37,173 bases of DNA. Source: JAMLIN01 sp964476625 (GTDB taxonomy: Bacteria > Pseudomonadota > Gammaproteobacteria > Burkholderiales > Burkholderiaceae_E). The notes beneath the pieces were generated by a model, which was not told the origin of the DNA, did no database searches, and saw only the letters and a program-made list of their open reading frames with translations. A program made the translations under genes and the position numbers. Within the stretch, counting starts at the first letter, position 1, and each line of letters begins with the position of its first letter. The stretch covers positions 1-37,173 of the forward strand of contig CAYZBJ010000036.1 in assembly GCA_964476625.1 (NCBI GenBank), written 5' to 3'. Positions 15,335 to 22,555 of the stretch are shown in pieces.

Positions 15335-15408
15335 GGGGCGCTCCTGCGATGGATTTCGTCGAGGATCGGCAGCAGGTGGGTCCTGCAGCGGCCTGGGTTC
15401 TCGATCAT
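15331..15408 (-). CDS. 25-residue ORF translationally coupled to the cupin gene
   Basis: A mini-ORF on the minus strand (starts MIENPGRCRTHLL, ends HRRSAP) with a nearly ideal Shine-Dalgarno AGGAGGAG 4 nt before its ATG (15408). Its TGA overlaps the cupin ATG. The cupin ATG itself has only AGGAGC upstream, inside the mini-ORF. It could be a leader peptide, a genuine small protein with one Cys and two His, or a remnant of a longer gene. No homolog recognised. Confidence 0.45.
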   Translation of the reverse strand: MIENPGRCRTHLLPILDEIHRRSAP

Positions 15409-15565
15409 CGGTCTCCTCCTCGGCTGCCGCGGCAGGCCGGGTCCCTTCCAATCTACTCTAGCACCAGACCGGCAGGAACCCGGCGCCCGCCAGGGCTCGC
15501 CGACGATCCGCGGGCTGTGGCCGGCGCCGGGCCCCACCCTGCTTCGGGGAGCCCTGCGGCTTTCG

Positions 15566-16261
15566 CTAGGCGGCGTCCGATGGCGCGCCGTGGCCCCGGG
15601 TGAACGCCTCGACGTGGTCCATCAGGACATCGAACTCGGCCGCGGCCCGCGCGTCGTCGCCGCGTGCGATCTGGCGCGCCGTGCGCGCATAGGCGCGGAC
15701 GATGTCGGGCTGCTCGGCGGCGCTGCGGTAGTTCAGGACCCAGAAGCGGCGCACCAGGCCGCGCATCGCGGCCATCGCGCCGCTGGAGAACTCGTTGCGG
15801 GCGGTATCGCGGCACAGCGCGATGAAGCGCCGGTTGGCGCGCCGGAACAACTGCCAGTCGCCGGACCAGGCGGCATCGTCGAAGGCGTCCGCGAGCCGGG
15901 CGAAGTCGTCGCGCTCGGCCGCATTGGCGAGCCGGGCCGCCTGCCGGACGACGAGGCGCTCGATCTCGCGCCGTACCTCGAGCACGCGCAGCTGCTGCGC
16001 CAGGTCGATCTCGCTCACCCGGTAGCCGCGATGCGGCAGGACTTCGATGAGGTGCTCGCGAGCGAGCCGCTGCAACGCTTCGCGGATCGGGGTGCGGCCG
16101 AGGCCGAGCCGGGCCGCGAGCATGGCCTCCGAAACCGGCGCACCCGGCAACAGCTCGAGCTCGACGATCATTTCCTCGAGGCGCTCGTGCGCCTCGTCGC
16201 TGAGCAGCCGTCGGGCGGGCCGGTCAGGACGCGTGCCGGGGGGTTTGGAGTCGGGAGGCAT
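15566..16261 (-). CDS. GntR-family regulator, FCD subfamily
   Basis: 231 residues from ATG 16261; the frame could begin at a TTG at 16285 but without a better ribosome site. Winged helix: LLPGAPVSEAMLAARLGLGRTPIREALQRLAREHLIEVLPHRGYRV. The C-terminal all-helical FCD ligand domain follows from about residue 90. Of the usual metal-binding residues only the last His (His216 in MDHVEAF) is evident; the first has Phe146 in its place (NRRF) and the second region (AYARTARQIARGD) has none. So it probably binds its effector without metal. Its target may be the cupin, 157 bp downstream of its stop on the same strand. Confidence 0.82.
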   Translation of the reverse strand: MPPDSKPPGTRPDRPARRLLSDEAHERLEEMIVELELLPGAPVSEAMLAARLGLGRTPIREALQRLAREHLIEVLPHRGYRVSEIDLAQQLRVLEVRREIERLVVRQAARLANAAERDDFARLADAFDDAAWSGDWQLFRRANRRFIALCRDTARNEFSSGAMAAMRGLVRRFWVLNYRSAAEQPDIVRAYARTARQIARGDDARAAAEFDVLMDHVEAFTRGHGAPSDAA

Positions 16262-16391
16262 CGGGCGCAGTTCGAACGCCCCCAATTTAGCACTTCGGCG
16301 CCCGGGGCCCGGATCGGCGGCCTGGCACAGGATCGCACCCCTTCGGGTCGGGCGCCTGCCCAGGCCGGCACCCGAGGCCCGGGCGGACGAC

Positions 16392-17732
16392 CTAGCGCAG
16401 GGCCTCGAGGATCTTGCGACCGGCGCGGCCGCTGCGGGGCCAGCCCAGCCGCTCTTCCTCGTCGGCGATGGCGGCGCGGCTGCGGCTGCCGATCAGGCCG
16501 TCGACTTCGCCGATATCGTGGCCACGCTGCAGCAGCAGGGTCTGCAGTTCACGGCGCTCCGCCCGGCCGATGCCGGGATCATCGGTCGGCCAGTCGGCAT
16601 GGAACGCCGGGCCGCCACGCAGCCGGTCGGCAAGATGCGCGATCGCGAGCGCGTAGCTCTCGGCGGCGTTGTAGGAGTAGATCGCGTCGAAATTGGGCAG
16701 CACCAGGAAGGCGGGGGCCCGTGCCGAGCGCACCTCGCGCATCGCCGGCACGATCAGCCCGGCCCGGGTCTGGGGCGAGAGCTTCAGGACGGCCGGATCG
16801 ATCGGCCGACCGTCCGCCAGCGTGACACCGCGCGCAATCCAGTCAGACAGTGAGCGCTTGCTCGTCCGCCCCGTCACACTGGTATTGAAATCCGCCGGCA
16901 GGCGCACCTCGAAACCCCAGGATTCGCCGCGGCGCCAGCCGGCGCGCCGCAGGAAGTTCGCGGTCGAGGCCAGGGCATCGGGCACCGAGCCGACGATGTC
17001 GCGGCGACCATCGCCATCGAAGTCGACCGCGGTGCTCATGAAGGTGCTCGGCATGAACTGGGTATGGCCGAAGGCTCCGGCCCAGGATCCGACCAGCCGG
17101 CCCGGTTCGACGTGGCCTTCCTGCGCGATCCGCAGCACCGTCAGGAACTCCTCCTGGAAATAGGATTGCCGCCTGCCGAAGCACGACAGGGTTGCGAGCG
17201 AGCGGACCAGGGGCAACTTGCCGAAGTTGCGCCCGTAGTTGCTCTCGACGCCCCAGACGGCCACCACCGTCGCCGGATCGACGCCGAAGCGGGCCTCGAC
17301 CGACGCGAGGGTCGCCGCATGCTCGGCGAGCAGCGCCCGGCCGTCCTCGATCCGGTCGGAATCGACCAGCGCGGCCAGGTAATCCCAGATGGGCGTGCGG
17401 AACTCGGGCTGGAAGTCGAGCGAGGCGAGTACGCCGCGGTCGGGCTCGAGACCGTCGAGCTGCGCGGTCCAGGTCGCATCGCTGATGCCCCGCGAGCGGG
17501 CGAGCGACGCCAGCCGGCCGAGGCAGCGCGCGAACTGCACCGGATCGGCCGGTGGGCGATCGTCCACTCGTGGTGCGGCGGCGGGGACCTTGGCGCTCGA
17601 AGCGGAGGCGGCCGGCGCGTCGGCCGCCAGTACGGTGGATGCAAGCGCGTTGACCGCGAGCAACGCGATCGAGCCCAGCCCGATCGATGCGAAGCGTCGG
17701 GCCGCGCGCAGCGGATACAGGCGTTTCGGCAT
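16392..17732 (-). CDS. mltB: Lytic murein transglycosylase, MltB family, with C-terminal peptidoglycan-binding domain
   Basis: 446 residues. N-terminal export signal (RRFASIGLGSIALLAVNALA) with no lipobox Cys near the end, so soluble periplasmic rather than lipoprotein. An Ala-rich linker follows, then the SLT fold: catalytic Glu163 in VWGVESNYGRNFGKLP, the SWAGAFGHTQFMPSTF substrate region, and a calcium-loop-like DFDGDGRRD (237-245). About residues 370-446 form a PG_binding_1 domain (RRELQTLLLQRGHDIGEVDG). Cleaves the MurNAc-GlcNAc bond to 1,6-anhydro ends during wall turnover. Divergent from the SMP-30 gene. Confidence 0.9.
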   Translation of the reverse strand: MPKRLYPLRAARRFASIGLGSIALLAVNALASTVLAADAPAASASSAKVPAAAPRVDDRPPADPVQFARCLGRLASLARSRGISDATWTAQLDGLEPDRGVLASLDFQPEFRTPIWDYLAALVDSDRIEDGRALLAEHAATLASVEARFGVDPATVVAVWGVESNYGRNFGKLPLVRSLATLSCFGRRQSYFQEEFLTVLRIAQEGHVEPGRLVGSWAGAFGHTQFMPSTFMSTAVDFDGDGRRDIVGSVPDALASTANFLRRAGWRRGESWGFEVRLPADFNTSVTGRTSKRSLSDWIARGVTLADGRPIDPAVLKLSPQTRAGLIVPAMREVRSARAPAFLVLPNFDAIYSYNAAESYALAIAHLADRLRGGPAFHADWPTDDPGIGRAERRELQTLLLQRGHDIGEVDGLIGSRSRAAIADEEERLGWPRSGRAGRKILEALR

Positions 17733-17791
17733 CGGTCCATTCTAGACTGCCCGGCACCCGGACCACGGCAATCATGCGCGCACCACGGCAC

Positions 17792-17820
17792 GGCAGCGGC
17801 GATGGATAATCGCCGCTGCC
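17792..17820 (+). promoter_or_regulatory. 12-bp perfect inverted repeat upstream of the SMP-30 gene
   Basis: GGCAGCGGCGAT (17792-17803), loop GGATA, ATCGCCGCTGCC (17809-17820), 29 bp before the ATG at 17850 in the 117-bp divergent gap with mltB. No T-tract, so it is more likely an operator or a 5'-leader hairpin than a terminator. Confidence 0.5.
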
Positions 17821-17849
17821 GCCGCAAACCGATCACAGGAGACAAGCCG

Positions 17850-18758
17850 ATGAAGATCGTCGCCGAAGGACTGGAGTTCCCCGAAGGGCCGGTGCTCGCA
17901 CCCGACGGCTCGCTGCTGGTCGTCGAGATCCGGCGCGGCACCCTCACCCGGATCGACCCCAGGACCGGCACGACGACCATCGTCGCCCGTCCCGGCGGCG
18001 GCCCCAATGGCGCGGCGATAGGCCCCGATGGCGCCTGCTACGTGTGCAACAACGGCGGCTTCGAATGGCGCCAGCATGCCGGCATCCTCATGCCGGCCCT
18101 GGAGCCGGCCGACTACGGCGGCGGCCGGATCGAGCGGATCGACCTCGACTCGGGACGCGTCGATGTCCTCTACGATCACGTCGGCGAGCACCGGCTGCGC
18201 GGGCCGAACGACATCGTCTTCGATGCCCACGGCGGTTTCTGGTTCACCGACCTCGGCAAGACCCGCCGCCGCGACATCGATCGCGGCGGCATCTACTACG
18301 CCCGCGCCGACGGTTCCTCGATCCGCGAAGTCGTCCATCCGGTCTCGCGCCCCAACGGCATCGGCCTGTCGCCCGATGGCAGCACCCTGTATGTCGCCGA
18401 AACCGAGACCGGCCGGCTCTGGGCATGGCCGGTCACCGGCCCCGGCGAGCTGGCCCTCGAGCCCTTTCCGAGCCCGCACGGCGGGCGCCTGCTCTATTCG
18501 CCGGACACCTACAAGCTGTTCGACTCGCTCGCGGTCGAGGCCAGCGGCAACATCTGCGTCGCGACCCTCATGACCGGCGGCATCTCGGTCTGCAGCCCCG
18601 CAGGCGGCCTCGTCGAGTTCGTCGCCTTCGACGACCCCTACACCACCAACATCTGCTTCGGCGGCGCCGACATGCGCACCGCCTGGATCACCCTGTCCTC
18701 CCGCGGCCAGCTGGTCGAGGCGCGCTGGGCGCGGCCCGGCCTGCGGCTCGCGCACTGA
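17850..18758 (+). CDS. SMP-30/gluconolactonase/LRE family protein
   Basis: 302 residues, six-bladed beta-propeller. EGLEFPEGPVLAPDG (N-terminal metal Glu in FPEGP), GPNDIVFDAHGGFWFTDLG (metal-binding Asn), SRPNGIGLSPDG and YVAETETGRLWAW (blade repeats). Family members hydrolyse sugar or other lactones using one divalent metal. AGGAG 8 nt before ATG 17850. No signal peptide, so cytoplasmic. No sugar catabolic gene lies beside it, so the lactone is unknown. Confidence 0.85.
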   Translation: MKIVAEGLEFPEGPVLAPDGSLLVVEIRRGTLTRIDPRTGTTTIVARPGGGPNGAAIGPDGACYVCNNGGFEWRQHAGILMPALEPADYGGGRIERIDLDSGRVDVLYDHVGEHRLRGPNDIVFDAHGGFWFTDLGKTRRRDIDRGGIYYARADGSSIREVVHPVSRPNGIGLSPDGSTLYVAETETGRLWAWPVTGPGELALEPFPSPHGGRLLYSPDTYKLFDSLAVEASGNICVATLMTGGISVCSPAGGLVEFVAFDDPYTTNICFGGADMRTAWITLSSRGQLVEARWARPGLRLAH

Positions 18759-18799
18759 GAAGCCGCGAGCGGGGCCGCCGCCGCGCGGGGCGGACGGCG

Positions 18800-18835
18800 G
18801 TTACAAATCTTTACGAGGCTGCGTCGGCGCTTTAC
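18800..18835 (+). promoter_or_regulatory. CpxR-like box upstream of the Spy/CpxP gene
   Basis: On the minus strand 18814-18800 reads GTAAA-GATTT-GTAAC, 9 of 10 to the CpxR consensus GTAAA-N5-GTAAA. A third TTTAC half (18831-18835) sits 21 bp further, on the same helical face. In E. coli cpxP and spy are CpxR targets, so the box matches the downstream gene class. About 90 bp before ATG 18923. Confidence 0.55.
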
Positions 18836-18922
18836 CGGCTGCAGATCGACTATTGCTCCCGAGCGCTCGATGCAGGGCGTGACCGAACGAGAGACCTCTC
18901 TCTTTCCTCGAAGGAGCAACAC

Positions 18923-19462
18923 ATGCAACGCAAATCGATCCGCCGCATCGCCCTGGCCAGCGCCCTCGTCGTGGCCACCCCGATCGCCGTCATGGCCCAG
19001 CAAGCCGGCGGCGACGGCCCCCGCGACCGCGGCCCGGGCGCCCACAAAGGACATTTCCACAAGGGCCACCACGGCCATCATGGCCACTTCCATCGCGCCG
19101 GCATGCACAGCGGCCACATGCTGCGCGGCCTCGACCTGACGCAGGAGCAGCGCGACAAGCTGTTCGAACTGCGCCACGCCCAGGCGCCGAAGGTGCGCGA
19201 ACTCGGCAAGACGCTGCGCACCTCCCGCAAGGAACTGCGCGAGCTCTCGATGTCGGATTCGTTCGACGAGGCGAAGGCGAAGCAACTCGCCGACTCTGCC
19301 TCGCAGGCCGGAGCCGAGATGGCGCTGCTGCGCGCCCAGCTCCAGAACGAGACCTTCAAGGTCCTGACGCCGGAGCAGCGCGAGAAGCTCGCCAAGCGCG
19401 CCGAAACGCGCAAGCGCGGCATGAAAGGTCCGCGCGGCGGCGGCGACGAAGCACGTAGCTGA
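18923..19462 (+). CDS. Histidine-rich Spy/CpxP family periplasmic protein
   Basis: 179 residues. Signal peptide (MQRKSIRRIALASALVVATP, cleavage near VMA), then a histidine-rich segment at residues 41-65 with 11 His in 25 residues. The helical LTXXQ-repeat domain has LDLTQEQRDKL (LTQEQ 72-76) and VLTPEQREKL (LTPEQ 148-152). Spy/CpxP proteins act as periplasmic chaperones or envelope-stress sensors; the His cluster suggests metal binding as in CnrX/ZraP relatives (inference). AAGGAG 6 nt before ATG. Followed by a strong terminator at 19498. Confidence 0.88.
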   Translation: MQRKSIRRIALASALVVATPIAVMAQQAGGDGPRDRGPGAHKGHFHKGHHGHHGHFHRAGMHSGHMLRGLDLTQEQRDKLFELRHAQAPKVRELGKTLRTSRKELRELSMSDSFDEAKAKQLADSASQAGAEMALLRAQLQNETFKVLTPEQREKLAKRAETRKRGMKGPRGGGDEARS

Positions 19463-19497
19463 GCGCCGCCCCACCTCCAACGGAATCCCTCCCCCTC

Positions 19498-19521
19498 GGG
19501 CGCCTTCGGGCGCCCTTTTTT
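19498..19521 (+). terminator. Rho-independent terminator of the Spy/CpxP gene
   Basis: Perfect 7-bp stem GGGCGCC / GGCGCCC closed by a TTCG tetraloop (C-TTCG-G, exceptionally stable in RNA), followed by six T residues (19516-19521). The TAA stop of the convergent dehydrogenase (19522-19520) lies within the T-tract. Confidence 0.92.
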
Positions 19522-20263
19522 ACGTCAGGTTCAGGCCACCATCGCAGAGCAATACTTCGCCCGTGAGGTAATCCGATGCGACCAGCATCATGACGACCTG
19601 GGCGATATCCGCCGGGCTCGCCGCCCGCCGCATCGGGGCACGCTCCTTCCAGAGCTGTTGCGCCTCGGTCCAGTTCGTCGTCAGGGGCGTATCGACCAGG
19701 CCTGGTGCAACGGCATTGACCCGGATATCCGGCGCGAGCGAGAGCGCGAGCAATCGAGTGACCTGGTTCAGTGCCGCCTTGGTCGCGGCATACGGAATCG
19801 ATGCGCCCTTGGGACGAACCCCGGCATGGGAGCTGATGTTGACGACACACCCCGGGCGACCCCGTCGTGCTGCATCGCGTAGCGCGGACTGCGCCTCCGC
19901 CACGAGGCGAAACGGCGCCACGACGTTTACCTCGTGCAGCTCCTGCCAGATTGCCGGCGTCACCGCCGCGAGATCCGCATGGGGGATGACGCGGCTGATC
20001 CCCGCATTGTTGACCAATACGTCGAGGCGGCCCCACGCGGCCACGGCTTCCCGAACGAGTTTCACCCGGTCGGCATCATCGGCCAGGTCAGCCTGCACAT
20101 AGGTTGCCGTCGGAAGCTCGGCAGCCAGCGCGTGCCCCGCTTGTACCGAGTTGCGCGAGTGCACGACGACCGCGAATCCCTCGCATGAAAGTCGCCGCGC
20201 GATGGCAGCGCCGATACCGGAGGTCGAACCCGTGACGAGCGCGACGGGGGAGGGGATCGTCAT
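19520..20263 (-). CDS. Short-chain dehydrogenase/reductase (SDR), FabG-like
   Basis: 247 residues from ATG 20263 (MTIPSPVALVTG); an in-frame upstream extension to 20308 looks noncoding. Classical SDR: TGSTSGIGAAIARRL (11-25), NNAG (85-88), active-site Ser144/145, Tyr158 and Lys162 in PYAATKAALNQVTRLLALSLAP, C-terminal LTGEVLLCDGGLNL. NAD(P)-dependent oxidoreductase of unknown substrate. Third-position composition looks slightly less GC-biased than in neighbours, a weak hint of a different history. It stands alone, with a 185-bp divergent gap to the NnrU gene. Confidence 0.86.
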   Translation of the reverse strand: MTIPSPVALVTGSTSGIGAAIARRLSCEGFAVVVHSRNSVQAGHALAAELPTATYVQADLADDADRVKLVREAVAAWGRLDVLVNNAGISRVIPHADLAAVTPAIWQELHEVNVVAPFRLVAEAQSALRDAARRGRPGCVVNISSHAGVRPKGASIPYAATKAALNQVTRLLALSLAPDIRVNAVAPGLVDTPLTTNWTEAQQLWKERAPMRRAASPADIAQVVMMLVASDYLTGEVLLCDGGLNLT

Positions 20264-20448
20264 GGGCCGGGACCTGGCTGTCAGGGAAAGGGGTGGAAGC
20301 AAAGCCATGCTTCCGAAGCGGAATCGACGGCGTACACCCCGATTGTCGGCGATTGCCCCGGGGACGGCGAGTCCTCGAAGAACCGGCCGCTTTGCCCGTG
20401 GCGCGCCTCGGCCGCATACTCTGGCCGAACGACGCGGGAGAATGATTC

Positions 20449-21024
20449 ATGAGCTGGCTGATTCTGGGACTGGTGCTGTTCTTCGGCCCGCATTGCGTGC
20501 GGATCTTCGCCGACGGCTGGCGCAGCGCGACGATCGCCCGGATCGGCGCCCCCGCCTGGAAAGGCGTCTACACCCTGGTCTCGATCATCGGCCTGGTACT
20601 GATCATCTACGGCTATGGCCTCGCCCGCGCCGATCCGACGGTGCTGTGGGTACCACCCGCCTGGGGTCGGCATGCGACCGCGCTGCTGAGCCTGGTCGCC
20701 TTCGTGCTGGTCGCGGCAGCCTACGTCCCGGGTACGAAGATTCGCGAGAAGATCGGTCATCCGATGCTCGCCGGGACGAAGGCATGGGCCTTCGGCCATC
20801 TCCTGTCGAACGGCACCCTGGCGGACCTGCTGCTGTTCGGGGTCTTCCTGGTCTGGGCGATCGCCCACTTCGCGGTGTCGCGCCGGCGCGACCGCGCCGA
20901 AGGCCGGACGCGTCCGGCGGCGGGCTGGAGCCGCGATGCGGTCGCCATCGGGGGCGGCATCGTCGCCACCGGCGTCTTCGCCATGTGGCTGCACGTGCCG
21001 CTGATCGGCGTACGGCCCTTCTAG
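20449..21024 (+). CDS. NnrU family integral membrane protein
   Basis: 191 residues with five to six predicted membrane helices. LGLVLFFGPHCVRIFADGWR at the N-terminus, WKGVYTLVSIIGLVLIIYGYG, the conserved RHATALLSLVAFVLVAAAYVPG and KAWAFGHLLSNGTLADLLLFG define the NnrU family. NnrU was named for its link to nitric oxide reduction in Rhodobacter, but many members (and isoprenoid/MttB-type relatives) sit outside denitrification loci. No nir/nor genes are visible here. GGGAG lies 6-8 nt before the ATG. Confidence 0.87.
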   Translation: MSWLILGLVLFFGPHCVRIFADGWRSATIARIGAPAWKGVYTLVSIIGLVLIIYGYGLARADPTVLWVPPAWGRHATALLSLVAFVLVAAAYVPGTKIREKIGHPMLAGTKAWAFGHLLSNGTLADLLLFGVFLVWAIAHFAVSRRRDRAEGRTRPAAGWSRDAVAIGGGIVATGVFAMWLHVPLIGVRPF

Positions 21025-21135
21025 AAGGCGGGCCGTCCTGGCGAACAGGGGCGACATCAGGGGGGTGGACGACCCCATCGGGGGCTCCGGGAGCCGGCGA
21101 AGGGGCCGGACGCAACCACGGGACGAGCCACACGA

Positions 21136-21163
21136 CAAAGGCCGCCCTTGCGGGCGGCCTTTG
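21136..21163. terminator. Bidirectional terminator between NnrU and the small secreted protein gene
   Basis: Perfect 12-bp inverted repeat CAAAGGCCGCCC / GGGCGGCCTTTG around a TTGC loop. T-rich on the plus strand (TTTGCTTTG) and A/T on the other, placed between convergent genes ending at 21024 and 21216. Confidence 0.85.
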
Positions 21164-21215
21164 CTTTGCGACGCGGACGGGCCGAGCCGGGGGGAGCCCG
21201 GCCTGCCTGCGGTGC

Positions 21216-21485
21216 TCAGCTGTTGCTGTAGAGCTTGCGACGCTCCTCGTCGGTCAGGCCGGCAACCTCGACGCGGGGCTGATCGGCGGTGTAGGCCGGG
21301 TTCTCGGCGAACACGATCTCGTTGTTGTCGATGATCACGTAACGCGCGTCGCTGGCGGTCAGGCCCGTCTGCGAGACGGTCGAGGTCGGCTGGCCGGCCG
21401 TCGGGTCGTAGAGTTCGCCGGCGAAGGCGCCGACGGACACGGTGGCGATGGCGGCGGTGGCCAGGGCTTTGGCGAGGATGCTCAT
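21216..21485 (-). CDS. Small secreted protein of unknown function
   Basis: 89 residues with a clear signal peptide (MSILAKALATAAIATVSVGA, cleavage after AFA), leaving a mature protein of about 67 residues. It has no Cys and is rich in Asp, Glu and Thr, with the segment ARYVIIDNNEIVFAENPAY and a C-terminal LTDEERRKLY. GGAG 6 nt before ATG 21485 supports the start. No family recognised with confidence; it resembles in plan the short periplasmic DUF proteins common in Burkholderiales. It has its own terminator (21136) and a 329-bp upstream gap, so it is probably monocistronic. Confidence 0.7.
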   Translation of the reverse strand: MSILAKALATAAIATVSVGAFAGELYDPTAGQPTSTVSQTGLTASDARYVIIDNNEIVFAENPAYTADQPRVEVAGLTDEERRKLYSNS

Positions 21486-21814
21486 TTGGTGCTCCACAGA
21501 TTCGGTTGGTGGGGTTGGATCCGGAGGTCCGGCTCGACGATCCCGGCAGCCCGTTGGAGGAGGAGAGGTGCAACCGCGGTGTCGATGGAATGCATTCTGG
21601 CCACACCGGATCGCATGACGGGCACACGGAGGGATCGCTTCGATCAACGGCAGGTCACGATTTGGTCTCGGCGCAGGACCGCCCGAAGCCGCTGGTCGCC
21701 CCTCGGGTGGAGTCGAGCCGGGAATTCGCGAAGCACTGCCTGGCGCCGGCGAGACCGGCCGCGCCTGTGAGCCCGGCCGAAGCGAGCGACGGCGAGCGTG
21801 GGGGCGGTTTCGCT
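21486..21814. other. 329-bp gap between aapP and the small secreted protein gene
   Basis: Upstream region of the small secreted gene and downstream region of aapP, both minus strand. A 10-bp palindrome GAATGCATTC is at 21588-21597. I see no convincing terminator for aapP, no -35/-10 pair, and no supported ORF. Confidence 0.5.
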
Positions 21815-22555
21815 TCAGTGCGCGAGGATCTGCCCGAGGAAGCGGCGGGTGCGCTCCTGGGTGGGCGCCGCGAAGAACTGCGCCGGCGGGGCGATCTCGA
21901 CGATCTCGCCCGCATCCATGAAGACGACCCGGTCGGCGACGGCGCGGGCGAAGCCCATCTCGTGGGTGACCACGATCATGGTCATGCCGTCTTCGGCGAG
22001 CGCCACCATGGTGTCGAGCACTTCCTTGACCATCTCGGGGTCGAGCGCCGAGGTCGGCTCGTCGAACAGCATGATCGACGGCTCCATGCACAGGGCGCGG
22101 GCGATGGCGGCGCGCTGCTGCTGGCCGCCGGAGAGCTGCCCGGGATACTTGTTCGCCTGGTCGGCGATGCGGACGCGCTCGAGCAGCGCCATGGCGCGCG
22201 CATCGGCGTCGCGCCGGGGCAGGTGGCGCACCCAGACCGGCGCGAGGGTGCAGTTCTCGAGCACCGTCAGGTGGGGAAACAGGTTGAACTGCTGGAAGAC
22301 CATGCCGACGCGCGCCCGGATCGTGTCGATGTTGCGCAGGTCGTCGTCGAGCTCGACGCCTTCGACGAGGATGCGGCCGCGCTCATGGACTTCGAGCCGG
22401 TTGATGCAACGGATCAGGGTCGACTTGCCCGATCCCGACGGGCCGCAGACCACGATCCGCTCGCCCCGGGCCACCTCGAGGTCGACCGAGCGCAGCGCCT
22501 GGAAGTCGCCGAACCACTTCTCGAGCGCCTGGATGGAAACCGCTGGCGCGTCCAT
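21815..22555 (-). CDS. aapP: General L-amino-acid ABC transporter ATP-binding protein
   Basis: 246 residues. Walker A CGPSGSGKSTLIRCINRLE, Q-loop GMVFQQFNLFPHLTVLENC, signature QLSGGQQQRAAIARALCMEP, Walker B IMLFDEPTSALDPEMV, H-loop TMIVVTHEMGFARAVADRVVFMD. The HAAT/GlnQ-like polar amino-acid type, and by position AapP of AapJQMP. Its ATG overlaps the aapM stop (TGATG). Last gene of the operon. Confidence 0.92.
   Translation of the reverse strand: MDAPAVSIQALEKWFGDFQALRSVDLEVARGERIVVCGPSGSGKSTLIRCINRLEVHERGRILVEGVELDDDLRNIDTIRARVGMVFQQFNLFPHLTVLENCTLAPVWVRHLPRRDADARAMALLERVRIADQANKYPGQLSGGQQQRAAIARALCMEPSIMLFDEPTSALDPEMVKEVLDTMVALAEDGMTMIVVTHEMGFARAVADRVVFMDAGEIVEIAPPAQFFAAPTQERTRRFLGQILAH

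Noticed and set aside
20295..20314. GGAAGC-N8-GCTTCC inverted repeat in the SDR/NnrU divergent gap
   Set aside because: Short arms, no associated promoter elements; possibly chance.
21588..21597. GAATGCATTC palindrome upstream of the small secreted gene
   Set aside because: A 10-bp palindrome alone is not strong enough for an operator call; mentioned only in the gap description.
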